Shown: piece after piece, positions 43,860-52,787 of the stretch
How positions within the stretch are numbered: the stretch's first letter is position 1
Layout: each line of letters opens with the position of its first letter
From: Streptomyces olindensis
Lineage (GTDB): Bacteria > Actinomycetota > Actinomycetes > Streptomycetales > Streptomycetaceae
Assembly (NCBI GenBank): GCA_000696115.1
Contig: JJOH01000033.1
Coordinates: 1 to 64,000 of the forward strand
Length of the DNA stretch: 64,000 nucleotides
Direction of reading: 5' to 3'
Position numbers and translations under genes: made by a program
Notes under the pieces: generated by a model
The model's input: only the letters and a program-made list of their open reading frames with translations
Told to the model about the DNA's origin: nothing
Databases searched by the model: none

Positions 43860-45536
43860 ATGCCCCGTTCCGCACCCTGGTGGCGCAGTGCCGTCATCTA
43901 CCAGGTGTACATCCGCAGCTTCGCCGACGGCGACGGTGACGGCGTCGGCGACATCGCCGGCCTCCGCGCCCGCCTGCCCCATCTGAAGGCGCTGGGCGTG
44001 GACGCCATATGGATCAACCCCTGGTACCGGTCGCCCATGGCCGACCACGGCTACGACGTCGCCGACTTCCGGGACATCGACCCGCTGTTCGGCACCCTCG
44101 CCGACGCCGAGCGGCTCATCGAGGAAGCGCACGCGCACGGGATCCGCGTCATCCCCGACATCGTGCCCAACCACACCTCCGACCAGCACGCCTGGTTCCG
44201 GGCGGCGCTGGCGGCCGGACCCGGCAGCCCCGAACGCGAGCGCTACGTCTTCCGCCCCGGGCGCGGCCCCGACGGGGCACAGCCCCCCAACGACTGGGTC
44301 TCCTGCTTCGGCGGCCCGGCCTGGACCCGGCTGCCCGACGGCGACTGGTACCTCCACCTCTTCGCACCCCAGCAGCCCGACCTCAACTGGCGGCACCCCG
44401 AGGTCCGGGCCGAGTTCGAGTCGATCCTGCGGTTCTGGTTCGGCCGGGGCGTCGACGGCTTCCGCATCGACGTCGCCCACGGCCTGATCAAGCACCCGGA
44501 GCTGCCCGACCTCCCGCCCCGCGCGGAACCGGCGGTGGCGGGACCGCTCACCCGCCGCGACGAGGTACGCCGGCACCTGGACCATCCGCACTGGGACCGG
44601 GACGAGGTGCACGAGATCTACCGCGCCTGGCGCAAGGTCGCCGACGAGTTCCCCGGCGACCGCTCCTTCGTGGCCGAGGCCTGGGCGGACACCCCCGAAC
44701 GCCTCGCCGCCTACGTCCGCCGGGACGGCCTGCACACCGCCTTCAACTTCGACTTCCTCATGTGCGGCTGGGACGCCAAGGACCTGCGCGCCGTCATCGA
44801 CGACTCCCTCGCCATGCTCGGCGCGGTGGGCGCACCCGCCACCTGGGTCCTGTCCAACCACGACGTGATGCGCCACCCCAGCCGCTACGGCCGCAGCGCC
44901 GCGCGGAGCTGGCTCGCCAACGCGCGGTACGAACCCGAGGGCCCGCTCGACCTCGCGCTCGGCACCCGGCGCGCCCGCGCCGCCGCCCTGCTGATGCTCG
45001 CCCTGCCCGGCGGCGCCTACGTCTACCAGGGCGAGGAGCTCGGCCTGCCCGAGGTCGAGGACCTGCCCGAGTCCGCCCTCCAGGACCCGATCTGGGAACG
45101 CTCCGGCCACACCGACCGCGGCCGCGACGGCTGCCGCGTCCCGATCCCCTGGTCCGGCCAGGCACCCCCGTACGGCTTCGGCCCCGCCGACGCCACCCCC
45201 TGGCTGCCCCAGCCGGCCGACTGGGCCGGGCTGAGCGTCGAGGCCCAGACCGGCGACCCGGCCTCCATGCTGGAGCTGTACCGCACGGCCCTGCGCATCC
45301 GCCGCGACCACGCCGCCCTCGGCGACGGCACCATGACCTGGCGGGACGCCCCGGAGGGCATCCTGTCCTTCAGCCGGGACCCGGGCTTCGCGTGCGTGGT
45401 CAACCTCTCGGCCGAGCCGTACGCACTGCCCGGCCACTCCGCCGTCCTCCTCTCCAGCGGCCCCCTGGCGAACGGCGTGCTGGAGCCGGACCAGGCGGTG
45501 TGGCTGGCGGTGGACGACACCCCCGACACCCCCTAG
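43860..45536 (+). CDS. GH13 alpha-glucosidase (oligo-1,6-/alpha-glucosidase type)
   Basis: A 558-residue cytoplasmic alpha-amylase-family glycosidase without signal peptide. Conserved regions in order: VIPDIVPNHTS (region I), GFRIDVAHG (region II, nucleophile Asp), FVAEAW (region III, acid Glu) and LSNHDVMRH (region IV, stabilising Asp). The N-terminal WWRSAVIYQVYIRSFADGDGDG is typical of oligo-1,6-glucosidase/alpha-glucosidase/trehalose synthase-like enzymes. It would hydrolyse imported maltose-, isomaltose- or sucrose-like alpha-glucosides to glucose. CGAGGAGTG precedes ATG 43860. It completes the transporter operon under the LacI regulator. Its stop overlaps that of the convergent Lrp gene. 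Confidence 0.88.
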   Translation: MPRSAPWWRSAVIYQVYIRSFADGDGDGVGDIAGLRARLPHLKALGVDAIWINPWYRSPMADHGYDVADFRDIDPLFGTLADAERLIEEAHAHGIRVIPDIVPNHTSDQHAWFRAALAAGPGSPERERYVFRPGRGPDGAQPPNDWVSCFGGPAWTRLPDGDWYLHLFAPQQPDLNWRHPEVRAEFESILRFWFGRGVDGFRIDVAHGLIKHPELPDLPPRAEPAVAGPLTRRDEVRRHLDHPHWDRDEVHEIYRAWRKVADEFPGDRSFVAEAWADTPERLAAYVRRDGLHTAFNFDFLMCGWDAKDLRAVIDDSLAMLGAVGAPATWVLSNHDVMRHPSRYGRSAARSWLANARYEPEGPLDLALGTRRARAAALLMLALPGGAYVYQGEELGLPEVEDLPESALQDPIWERSGHTDRGRDGCRVPIPWSGQAPPYGFGPADATPWLPQPADWAGLSVEAQTGDPASMLELYRTALRIRRDHAALGDGTMTWRDAPEGILSFSRDPGFACVVNLSAEPYALPGHSAVLLSSGPLANGVLEPDQAVWLAVDDTPDTP

Positions 45537-46522
45537 GAGGAGCCCGTGCGTCTCGGTTCGTAGGAGAGCTGCTTGATGCGGCGCAGCGTCAGCGCCGTCT
45601 CGACGGACTGGACGCCCTCGAGGGCGCCGATCTTCTCGCTCAGGTACGTGTACAGGTCCCCGGCGCTGCGGTGCAGGCTCGCGGCGCAGATGTTGGCCTG
45701 CCCGGTGACGGCCGCGGCGAAGGGGACCTGCGGATGTCCGGCGAGGACGCGGCCGACGGAGGCGAGGGAGGCCGGGGCCACCGTGAGCCACAGCACGGCC
45801 TCCACCTCGTGGCCGAGCACACCGGCGTCGTGCTGGACGTCGAAGTAGAGCACGCCGGTCGACCGCAGCCACTCCAGGCGGCGCTTGACCACGGACTCCG
45901 ACTGGCCGGTGGCCGACTGCAGTTCGGTGAGCGTGGCGCGGCCGTCGTGCCGCAGGACGTCGATCAGCGACTCGTCGTCCGCGTCCAGGACGACCGGGTC
46001 CGCGGGCGCCGCGACGGGCGGCGGACGCAACGCCGCCTGCTCGTCGGGGGAGAGGGCGTCGGCCTTGTTCAGCCAGCCGAGCGCGCCGCCGTAGAAGGGG
46101 TGCAGGACGCAGTGGGCGCTGACCGACGTGACGCGCGGGGTGCGCTGCAGCCGGTCGAGGAGGAGTTCGTCGCGGGCCTCCCGGCTGCGCGGCTTCATCG
46201 TGCACATCACCTCCGTGCCACCGGAGTTGAGGCTGACGTACGAGGTGTCCCGGCGCCGGGCGAGCGCGCCCGCCAGCTTCTCGGCCACGTCCGGGGTGCA
46301 GCGCAGCCGGACGATCCAGCTGCTGCGGCCGAGGCGGTTCTCGTCGGTCACGCCGAGCACCTTCAGCCGGGCCCGGGTGCGCAGCCGCCGGTACCGCCGG
46401 GCGACGGTCTGGTCGGAGACGCCGAGCACCTGGGCGATCCGGCTGAACGGCGCCCGCCCGTCCAGCTGGAGCGCCTGCAGCAGCTTCAGATCGAGCGGAT
46501 CGAGGGCGGCGCCCGGTTCCAT
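45533..46522 (-). CDS. Lrp/AsnC-family regulator with duplicated modules
   Basis: A 329-residue Lrp/AsnC protein about twice the normal length. Residues ~8-60 are one AsnC HTH (LDPLDLKLLQALQLDGRAPF, VSDQTVARRYRRL) with an effector-like beta-alpha domain up to ~150. From ~175 a second HTH (LDADDESLIDVLRHDGRATL, SESVVKRRLEWLRS) and a second RAM-type domain follow. The tandem module may dimerise within one chain. The regulated genes are unknown. Start ATG 46522. Its stop overlaps that of the alpha-glucosidase gene. It is divergent from the AraC regulator across only 92 bp. Confidence 0.82.
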   Translation of the reverse strand: MEPGAALDPLDLKLLQALQLDGRAPFSRIAQVLGVSDQTVARRYRRLRTRARLKVLGVTDENRLGRSSWIVRLRCTPDVAEKLAGALARRRDTSYVSLNSGGTEVMCTMKPRSREARDELLLDRLQRTPRVTSVSAHCVLHPFYGGALGWLNKADALSPDEQAALRPPPVAAPADPVVLDADDESLIDVLRHDGRATLTELQSATGQSESVVKRRLEWLRSTGVLYFDVQHDAGVLGHEVEAVLWLTVAPASLASVGRVLAGHPQVPFAAAVTGQANICAASLHRSAGDLYTYLSEKIGALEGVQSVETALTLRRIKQLSYEPRRTGSS

Positions 46523-46614
46523 CGCTGTCTCCTCCTCGGCTCGTGATCATGCACGGACTGCAAGGAGACCACGTCGGCGGGTGCCGTGTCGTACCCCGGC
46601 CGTAGGCTGGACGC

Positions 46615-47499
46615 ATGGCACGCACGGGCGGTCCCGCGACCGGTGGTCCGGCGGCGCCGGGCGCCCTCGCCGGGGAGCGGCCCGTCGCCCTCACGGTCCG
46701 GCCGGCGGCCCCCGCGCTCGGCCCGCTGATCGGCGCCCTGGGCTATGTCGAGGGGCGGTTCCCGCACTCCGCCGAGCTGGCCCTGCCGACGGGCGGGGCG
46801 CAGCTGCTGGTGAACCTGGACGGGGACGCCCTGTCCTCGTCCCCGCTCAGGGGCACGGACCGGCGTACCGGGGGAGCGGCCGTCCAGGGACCGTACAGCG
46901 AGCCCGCCCTGATCGACCCGGCGCAGCAGCGCGCCGTCGTGTGGGTGGCGTTCCGCCCGGCGGGCGCGTACCCCTTCCTCCCCGCCCCGGTCTCCGCCGT
47001 CCGCGACCAGCTCGTCGGACTCGACGAACTGTGGGGCACGGACGGCGCGGTGCTGCGCGAGCGGCTGCTCACGGCCAGGGCCGCCGACGGCCCGCGCGCC
47101 TGCCTGCGCGAGCTGGAGCGGACCCTGCTGCGGCAGGCCGGACGCCCCCTGGAACCCGACCCGGCGGTCCGCCTCGCCGCGGCGCTGCTCGACCGCGGCA
47201 CCCCCGTGGGCGAGGTCGCCGACCGGCTCGGCCGGACCCCCCGGCGGCTGTCCCGCGACTGCGCCGAGCAGCTCGGGCTCACGCCCAAGCGGTACGCCCG
47301 CGTCCGCCGCTTCCAGCGGCTGCTGCGGCGCGTGAACACCGGGCGCGGGGCGCCGGACTGGGCGGCCCTCGCCGCGGACTGCGGCTACCACGACCAGGCG
47401 CATCTGATCCACGAGTTCCGCGCGCTGGCCGGGATCACCCCGAGCGCCTACGCGCCGCGCTCGCCGCTCGAACGCAACCACGTGCCGCTCGCCGGGTGA
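46615..47499 (+). CDS. AraC-family transcriptional regulator with DUF6597-like domain
   Basis: A 294-residue regulator. The N-terminal half looks like the beta-rich domain found in many actinobacterial AraC proteins (GYVEGRFPHSAELALPTGGAQ, VWVAFRPAGAYPFL). The C-terminal AraC HTH pair is VGEVADRLGRTPRRLSRDCA and DWAALAADCGYHDQAHLIHE, ending GITPSAYAPRSP. The effector is unknown. ATG 46615 has no strong ribosome site. It is followed 64 bp later by a VOC protein that could be its target. Confidence 0.78.
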   Translation: MARTGGPATGGPAAPGALAGERPVALTVRPAAPALGPLIGALGYVEGRFPHSAELALPTGGAQLLVNLDGDALSSSPLRGTDRRTGGAAVQGPYSEPALIDPAQQRAVVWVAFRPAGAYPFLPAPVSAVRDQLVGLDELWGTDGAVLRERLLTARAADGPRACLRELERTLLRQAGRPLEPDPAVRLAAALLDRGTPVGEVADRLGRTPRRLSRDCAEQLGLTPKRYARVRRFQRLLRRVNTGRGAPDWAALAADCGYHDQAHLIHEFRALAGITPSAYAPRSPLERNHVPLAG

Positions 47500-47563
47500 C
47501 GTTCCTCGCCCGGCCGACCGATTTCTACAATCCCCGGCCTCCCGGACGCGCGACCGTGGGGGC

Positions 47564-48019
47564 ATGACGAACACCAGTGACGAACCAGCCATCACCCGCC
47601 TCTACGCCCGCCTCGTGGTCTCGGACGGGCCCCGCGCCATCGCGTTCTACCGCGCCGCGCTCGGCGCGGAGGAGATCGAGCGGTACACCGACCCCGACGG
47701 GAGGATCGTGCACGCGATGCTGCGGCTCGGCGGCACGGTCATCGCGGTCAAGGACGCCGACGACGGCGATCCGGCGCCGCCCACCCTCGGCGGCAGCCCC
47801 GTGATCATGGCCCTGGACGTGTCGGACGCCGACGCCGTGGCCGAGGCCATGCTGCGCCGCGGGGCGACGGTGGTGTATCCCGTCGCCGACCAGCACTACG
47901 GGCAGCGCGGCGGCCGTCTCGCCGATCCCTTCGGCCATCTCTGGATGATCTCGCAGACGATCGAGGAGCTGACCCCGCGCGAGATCCAGCAGCGGACGAC
48001 CGACTTGTTCACGCGCTGA
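47564..48019 (+). CDS. VOC-superfamily (PhnB-like glyoxalase) protein
   Basis: A 151-residue vicinal-oxygen-chelate protein with the two beta-alpha-beta-beta-beta modules of the fold: YARLVVSDGPRAIAFYRAAL at the start and VADQHYGQRGGRLADPFGHL near the end, matching PhnB/3-demethylubiquinone methyltransferase-like members. The metal-type residues seen in dioxygenase members are not evident. Function unknown; roles in resistance or as stand-alone binding proteins are common. GGGGGC precedes ATG 47564. Confidence 0.75.
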   Translation: MTNTSDEPAITRLYARLVVSDGPRAIAFYRAALGAEEIERYTDPDGRIVHAMLRLGGTVIAVKDADDGDPAPPTLGGSPVIMALDVSDADAVAEAMLRRGATVVYPVADQHYGQRGGRLADPFGHLWMISQTIEELTPREIQQRTTDLFTR

Positions 48020-48191
48020 GACGCACGGCACCGGCTGCCATACCCGCGAGTGCCTCCTCCGGCAACCCCTCGGCGGTGTGAGGACGACCTCCTCGGCCAT
48101 GTGACCACGGCCCGCCACCAATACCGCGTCGAGCGTGCAGGATGCGGGCACCGATGGAGGACAGGCACTCGAACGACGGGAGAGGCAGACG

Positions 48192-49748
48192 ATGGTCCCA
48201 GCGGAACCGGAACCCCAGCGGATCGGCATACCGGCCGAGTCCACTGCGGGCGAGACCAGGGTGGCGGCCACGCCGGCCACCGTGGGGAGACTTGCCGCAC
48301 TCGGGTACGACGTGGTGGTCGAACCGGGAGCGGGGGCCTCGTCCCGCTTCTCCGACACGGCCTACGAGGAGGCGGGAGCCCGGCTCGGCGACCCGTGGCA
48401 GGCGGAGATCGTGCTCAAGGTCAACGGGCCCTCCAGCGAGGAGATCGGGCGGCTGCGCGACGGGGCGACACTGATCGCGCTGATCAGCCCCGCGCTCAAC
48501 CCGGAACTGGTCGAGGAGCTGGCCCGGCGGCCGATCACCGTGCTCGCCATGGACGCCGTGCCGCGCATCTCCCGCGCCCAGTCCCTGGACGTGCTCAGCT
48601 CGATGGCGAACATCGCCGGCTACCGGGCCGTGGTGGAGGCCGCGCACGCCTTCGGCCGCTTCTTCACCGGGCAGGTCACCGCCGCCGGCAAGGTGCCGCC
48701 CGCCAAGGTCCTGGTGGCCGGCGCGGGCGTGGCCGGGCTCGCGGCCATCGGCGCGGCCCGCAGCCTCGGCGCCGTGGTCCGCGCCACCGACCCCCGGCCC
48801 GAGGTCGCCGAGCAGGTCCGCTCCCTGGGCGGCGAGTTCCTCACGGTCTCCGCCGAGCAGGAGGTGAGCACCGACGGCTACGCCAAGGCCACCTCCGACG
48901 ACTACAACCGGCTCGCCGCGCGGCTCTACGCCGAGCAGGCCGCCGACGTCGACATCATCATCACCACCGCGCTCATCCCGGGCCGCCCCGCGCCGCGGCT
49001 GATCACCGCCGAGCACGTGGCGCGCATGAAGCCCGGCAGCGTCATCGTCGACATGGCCGCCGCCCAGGGCGGCAACGTCGAGGGCACGGTCGCCGGGAAG
49101 GCCGTCGTCACCGACAACGACGTGACGATCATCGGCTACACCGACCTGCCCGGCCGGCTCCCCGCCCAGGCCTCGCAGCTGTACGGCACCAACATCGTCA
49201 ACCTGATGAAGCTGCTCACCCCCGGCAAGGACGGCCGGCTCGTCCTCGACTTCGACGACGTGGTGCAGCGCTCGATCACCGTGGTCCGCGAGGGCGAGAA
49301 GACCTGGCCGCCGCCCCCGGTCCAGGTGTCCGCCGCACCCGCGCCCACCGCCGGCAAGGAGCCCGCCGCGCCCTCCGCCGAACCACCGGCGAAGCCCGCC
49401 CGCCCCGCGTGGGCCTCCTACGCCCTGGTCGCCGCCGGGGCGCTCGCGCTGTTCCTGGTGACGGCCTTCTCCCCGAGCGAACTCCTCGGCCACTTCACGG
49501 TGTTCGTGCTGGCGATCGTCATCGGCTTCTACGTCATCGGCAACGTTCACCACGCCCTGCACACCCCGCTGATGTCGGTCACCAACGCCATCTCCGGCAT
49601 CGTCGTGGTCGGCGCGCTGCTGCAGATCGGGCACGGGAACACCGCCGTCACCGTGCTGTCGTTCGCCGCGATCCTGCTGGCGAGCATCAACATCTTCGGC
49701 GGATTCGCCGTCACCCGCCGCATGCTCGGCATGTTCTCGAAGGGCTGA
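48192..49748 (+). CDS. pntA: NAD(P) transhydrogenase subunit alpha (fused domain I plus membrane part)
   Basis: A 518-residue proton-translocating transhydrogenase alpha subunit. Domain I is NAD(H)-binding (GETRVAATPATVGRLA, LVAGAGVAGLAAIGAARSLG with the Rossmann glycines, and ITTALIPGRPAPRLIT). After a Pro/Ala linker (~395-420) come three or four transmembrane helices (YALVAAGALALFLVTAF, FTVFVLAIVIGFYVIG, FAAILLASINIFGGFAVT). Some bacteria split this into PntAA and PntAB; here they are joined. With PntB it exchanges hydride between NADH and NADP+ using proton-motive force, supplying NADPH. ATG 48192 follows GGGAGAGG. It precedes pntB by 6 bp. Confidence 0.92.
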   Translation: MVPAEPEPQRIGIPAESTAGETRVAATPATVGRLAALGYDVVVEPGAGASSRFSDTAYEEAGARLGDPWQAEIVLKVNGPSSEEIGRLRDGATLIALISPALNPELVEELARRPITVLAMDAVPRISRAQSLDVLSSMANIAGYRAVVEAAHAFGRFFTGQVTAAGKVPPAKVLVAGAGVAGLAAIGAARSLGAVVRATDPRPEVAEQVRSLGGEFLTVSAEQEVSTDGYAKATSDDYNRLAARLYAEQAADVDIIITTALIPGRPAPRLITAEHVARMKPGSVIVDMAAAQGGNVEGTVAGKAVVTDNDVTIIGYTDLPGRLPAQASQLYGTNIVNLMKLLTPGKDGRLVLDFDDVVQRSITVVREGEKTWPPPPVQVSAAPAPTAGKEPAAPSAEPPAKPARPAWASYALVAAGALALFLVTAFSPSELLGHFTVFVLAIVIGFYVIGNVHHALHTPLMSVTNAISGIVVVGALLQIGHGNTAVTVLSFAAILLASINIFGGFAVTRRMLGMFSKG

Positions 49749-49754
49749 TCAGGG

Positions 49755-51188
49755 ATGACCACAGACACGGCCGCCCAGGCCGCCTACGTCGTCGCCGCGC
49801 TGCTGTTCATCCTCAGCCTCGCCGGCCTCTCGCAGCACCGCACCTCCCGCTCCGGGGTCGTCTGGGGCATCGCCGGGATGGTCGTCGCCCTGGCCGCCAC
49901 GGTCGGGCTCGCGTCCCGCAGCATCTCCGCCACCGGACTGGTGCTGATCGTCGTCGCCACCGCCGTCGGCGCGGGCATCGGGCTCTGGCGGGCCAAGGTG
50001 GTCGAGATGACGGGCATGCCCGAGCTGATCGCCATCATGCACAGCCTCGTCGGCCTCGCCGCCGCCTTCGTCGGCTGGAACGGCTATCTGGACGTCGACG
50101 CCGAGCTGTCCGGCTCGCTGCTCGGCATCCACCACGCCGAGGTGTTCATCGGCGTGTTCATCGGCGCCGTCACCTTCACCGGCTCGGTCGTCGCCTACCT
50201 GAAGCTCTCGGCGCGCATCGCCTCCCGCCCGCTGACGCTGCCCGGCAAGCACGTGCTGAACATCGGCGCTCTGGTCGCCTTCGTGGGGCTGACCATCGCG
50301 TTCGTGGCGAGCCCGAACATGGGCCTGCTCATCGCCGTCACCGTCATCGCCCTCGCCCTCGGCGCCCACCTGGTCGCCTCCATCGGCGGTGGCGACATGC
50401 CGGTGGTCGTCTCCATGCTGAACAGCTACTCGGGCTGGGCGGCGGCCGCCTCGGGCTTCCTGCTCGCCAACAACCTGCTCATCGTCACCGGCGCGCTCGT
50501 CGGCTCCTCCGGTGCCTACCTGTCGTACATCATGTGCAAGGCGATGAACCGGTCCTTCATCTCGGTGATCGCGGGCGGCTTCGGCACTCCCGCCGCCGCG
50601 GCCGACGACGGCGAACAGGGCGAGCACCGCGAGATCAGCGCCGAGGAGACCGCGGAACTCCTGCGCGACGCCTCCTCGGTGATCATCACCCCGGGCTACG
50701 GCATGGCCGTCGCCCAGGCCCAGTACCCGGTCGCCGAACTGGCCCGGAAGCTGCGCGAGCGGGGCGTCGAGGTCCGCTTCGGCATCCACCCGGTCGCCGG
50801 CCGGCTGCCCGGGCACATGAACGTGCTGCTCGCCGAGGCGAACGTGCCGTACGACATCGTCCTCGAAATGGACGAGATCAACGACGACTTCGCCGCGACC
50901 TCGGTCGTCCTGGTCATCGGCGCCAACGACACGGTCAACCCGGCCGCCACGGACAATCCGTCCAGCCCCATCGCCGGGATGCCGGTGCTGCACGTGTGGG
51001 AGGCGGCGAACGTGGTCGTCTTCAAGCGGTCGATGGCCGCCGGGTACGCGGGCGTGCAGAACCCGCTGTTCTTCCGCGAGAACACCCAGATGCTCTTCGG
51101 CGACGCCAAGCAGCGGGTGGAGGACATCCTGCGCGGCCTGGACGCCCTGGACGCGCCGGTGCCGGAGATGGCGGGCTCGTCCCGCTGA
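49755..51188 (+). CDS. pntB: NAD(P) transhydrogenase subunit beta
   Basis: A 477-residue partner of PntA: eight or nine transmembrane helices (AYVVAALLFILSLAGLS first) including the conserved helix with DMPVVVSMLNSYSGWAAAA, then the C-terminal NADP(H)-binding domain III with ITPGYGMAVAQAQ, GVEVRFGIHPVAGRLPGHMN and the NDTVNPAA segment. It completes the proton-pumping transhydrogenase. Start ATG 49755 lies six bases after pntA. The operon ends in a strong terminator shared with argG on the other strand. Confidence 0.93.
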   Translation: MTTDTAAQAAYVVAALLFILSLAGLSQHRTSRSGVVWGIAGMVVALAATVGLASRSISATGLVLIVVATAVGAGIGLWRAKVVEMTGMPELIAIMHSLVGLAAAFVGWNGYLDVDAELSGSLLGIHHAEVFIGVFIGAVTFTGSVVAYLKLSARIASRPLTLPGKHVLNIGALVAFVGLTIAFVASPNMGLLIAVTVIALALGAHLVASIGGGDMPVVVSMLNSYSGWAAAASGFLLANNLLIVTGALVGSSGAYLSYIMCKAMNRSFISVIAGGFGTPAAAADDGEQGEHREISAEETAELLRDASSVIITPGYGMAVAQAQYPVAELARKLRERGVEVRFGIHPVAGRLPGHMNVLLAEANVPYDIVLEMDEINDDFAATSVVLVIGANDTVNPAATDNPSSPIAGMPVLHVWEAANVVVFKRSMAAGYAGVQNPLFFRENTQMLFGDAKQRVEDILRGLDALDAPVPEMAGSSR

Positions 51189-51208
51189 GCGACCGGGCGG
51201 CGACAGCG

Positions 51209-51245
51209 GGAAGGCCGACTCGACGGTGTCGAGCCGGCCTTCCCT
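51209..51245. terminator. Bidirectional terminator between pntB and argG
   Basis: GGGAAGGCCG-A-CTCGAC pairs with GTCGAG-C-CGGCCTTCCC around loop GGT: 16 paired bases with one internal mismatch. It fills the gap between convergent genes. Confidence 0.85.
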
Positions 51246-51259
51246 GTCCCGTCGTGCGG

Positions 51260-52714
51260 TCAGTCGGTGCCCGACTCCATCGCCGCGCGGTCCAGCCAGG
51301 CGTCCTGGTCGGAGACCTCGCCGCGGGAGGCGATGGCCTCGGCGCCGCCCTGGGGCAGCTCCGGCATCGTGCCGATGAGCCCGGTCGCGGCGGCCTGGGA
51401 GGCGCCGATGGTGGGGCTGCCGGTGCCGATCAGGCCGATGCCGGCGTACTGCTCCAGCTTGGCGCGCGAGTCGGCGATGTCCAGGTTGCGCATGGTGAGC
51501 TGGCCGATCCGGTCCACCGGGCCGAACGCGGAGTCCTCGGTGCGCTCCATGGAGAGCTTGTCCGGGTGGTAGCTGAACGCCGGGCCGGTGGTGTCGAGGA
51601 TCGAGTAGTCCTCGCCGCGCCGCAGCCGCAGCGTCACCTCGCCGGTGACGGCGGCGCCGACCCAGCGCTGCAGCGACTCGCGGATCATCAGCGCCTGCGG
51701 GTCCAGCCAGCGGCCCTCGTACATCAGCCGCCCGAGGCGCCGGCCCTCGGTGTGGTACTGGGCGAGGGTGTCCTCGTTGTGGATGGCGTTGACCAGCCGC
51801 TCGTAGGCGGCGTGCAGCAGGGCCATGCCCGGGGCCTCGTAGATGCCGCGGGACTTCGCCTCGATGATGCGGTTCTCGATCTGGTCGGACATGCCGAGGC
51901 CGTGCCGGCCGCCGATGGCGTTGGCCTCCATGACCAGGTCGACGGCGGAGGCGAACTCCTTGCCGTTGATCGTCACGGGGCGGCCCTGGTCGAAGCCGAT
52001 CGTCACGTCCTCGGTGGCGATCTCGACCTCGGGGTCCCAGAACTTCACACCCATGATGGGCTCGACCGTCTCGATGCCGGTGTCCAGGTGCTCCAGGGTC
52101 TTGGCCTCGTGGGTGGCGCCCCAGATGTTGGCGTCGGTGGAGTACGCCTTCTCCGTGCTGTCGCGGTAGGGGAGGCCGTGGGCGAGCAGCCACTCCGACA
52201 TCTCCTTGCGGCCGCCCAGCTCCGTCACGAAGGCCGCGTCCAGCCAGGGCTTGTAGATCCTGAGGTGCGGGTTGGCGAGCAGGCCGTAGCGGTAGAACCG
52301 CTCGATGTCGTTGCCCTTGAAGGTCGAGCCGTCGCCCCAGATCTGGACGTCGTCCTCCAGCATCGCCCGCACCAGGAGCGTGCCGGTGACGGCGCGGCCC
52401 AGGGGAGTGGTGTTGAAGTACGCCCGCCCGCCCGAGCGGATGTGGAACGCGCCGCAGGTCAGCGCGGCCAGGCCCTCCTCGACCAGCGCCGCGCGGCAGT
52501 CGACCAGGCGCGCGATCTCCGCGCCGTAGGTCTTGGCACGGCCGGGCACCGAGGCGATGTCGGGCTCGTCGTACTGGCCGATGTCGGCGGTGTAGGTGCA
52601 CGGGACGGCGCCCTTGTCGCGCATCCACGCGACCGCGACGGAGGTGTCGAGACCGCCCGAGAAGGCGATGCCGACGCGTTCGCCGGCGGGCAGGGAGGTG
52701 AGGACCTTGGACAT
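51260..52714 (-). CDS. argG: Argininosuccinate synthase
   Basis: A 484-residue argininosuccinate synthase that joins citrulline and aspartate with ATP in arginine biosynthesis. The N-terminal PP-loop is GIAFSGGLDTSVAVAW; TADIGQYDEPD, GCAFH-like CGAFHIRSG and the GDGSTFKGNDIERFYR region are conserved. It has the longer form (about 480 residues) found in some bacteria rather than the ~400-residue form. I use ATG 52714: a GTG at 52732 would lie inside the promoter. No ribosome site precedes the ATG, which fits a leaderless mRNA. An ARG box overlaps the promoter. Confidence 0.92.
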   Translation of the reverse strand: MSKVLTSLPAGERVGIAFSGGLDTSVAVAWMRDKGAVPCTYTADIGQYDEPDIASVPGRAKTYGAEIARLVDCRAALVEEGLAALTCGAFHIRSGGRAYFNTTPLGRAVTGTLLVRAMLEDDVQIWGDGSTFKGNDIERFYRYGLLANPHLRIYKPWLDAAFVTELGGRKEMSEWLLAHGLPYRDSTEKAYSTDANIWGATHEAKTLEHLDTGIETVEPIMGVKFWDPEVEIATEDVTIGFDQGRPVTINGKEFASAVDLVMEANAIGGRHGLGMSDQIENRIIEAKSRGIYEAPGMALLHAAYERLVNAIHNEDTLAQYHTEGRRLGRLMYEGRWLDPQALMIRESLQRWVGAAVTGEVTLRLRRGEDYSILDTTGPAFSYHPDKLSMERTEDSAFGPVDRIGQLTMRNLDIADSRAKLEQYAGIGLIGTGSPTIGASQAAATGLIGTMPELPQGGAEAIASRGEVSDQDAWLDRAAMESGTD

Positions 52715-52720
52715 AGAAAG

Positions 52721-52749
52721 AGTATGTCTCACTTTGCATAGTCATGCAA
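52721..52749 (-). promoter_or_regulatory. argG: argG promoter overlapped by an ARG box
   Basis: On the minus strand TTGCAT (52749-52744), 17 bp, then CATACT (52726-52721) form a promoter whose start would fall on the A of ATG 52714, six bases beyond. The dyad TTGCATGACTATGCAA (52749-52734) covers the -35 and matches an ArgR-type ARG box half-site pair, as in other Streptomyces arginine genes. Confidence 0.75.
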
Positions 52750-52766
52750 GCGAGCTGTGCGAAAAC

Positions 52767-52787
52767 GCCGTCCCCGCTGGTCGGGGC
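52767..52787 (-). terminator. Terminator of the mut operon
   Basis: On the minus strand CCCCG-ACCAG-CGGGG is followed by ACGGCGTTTTC, a hairpin with a short T-run directly after the meaB stop and before the argG promoter. Confidence 0.55.

Noticed and set aside
42864..46694. Very long minus-strand frame opposite the permeases and alpha-glucosidase
   Set aside because: Overlaps three well-supported plus-strand genes, low-complexity composition, no family motif.
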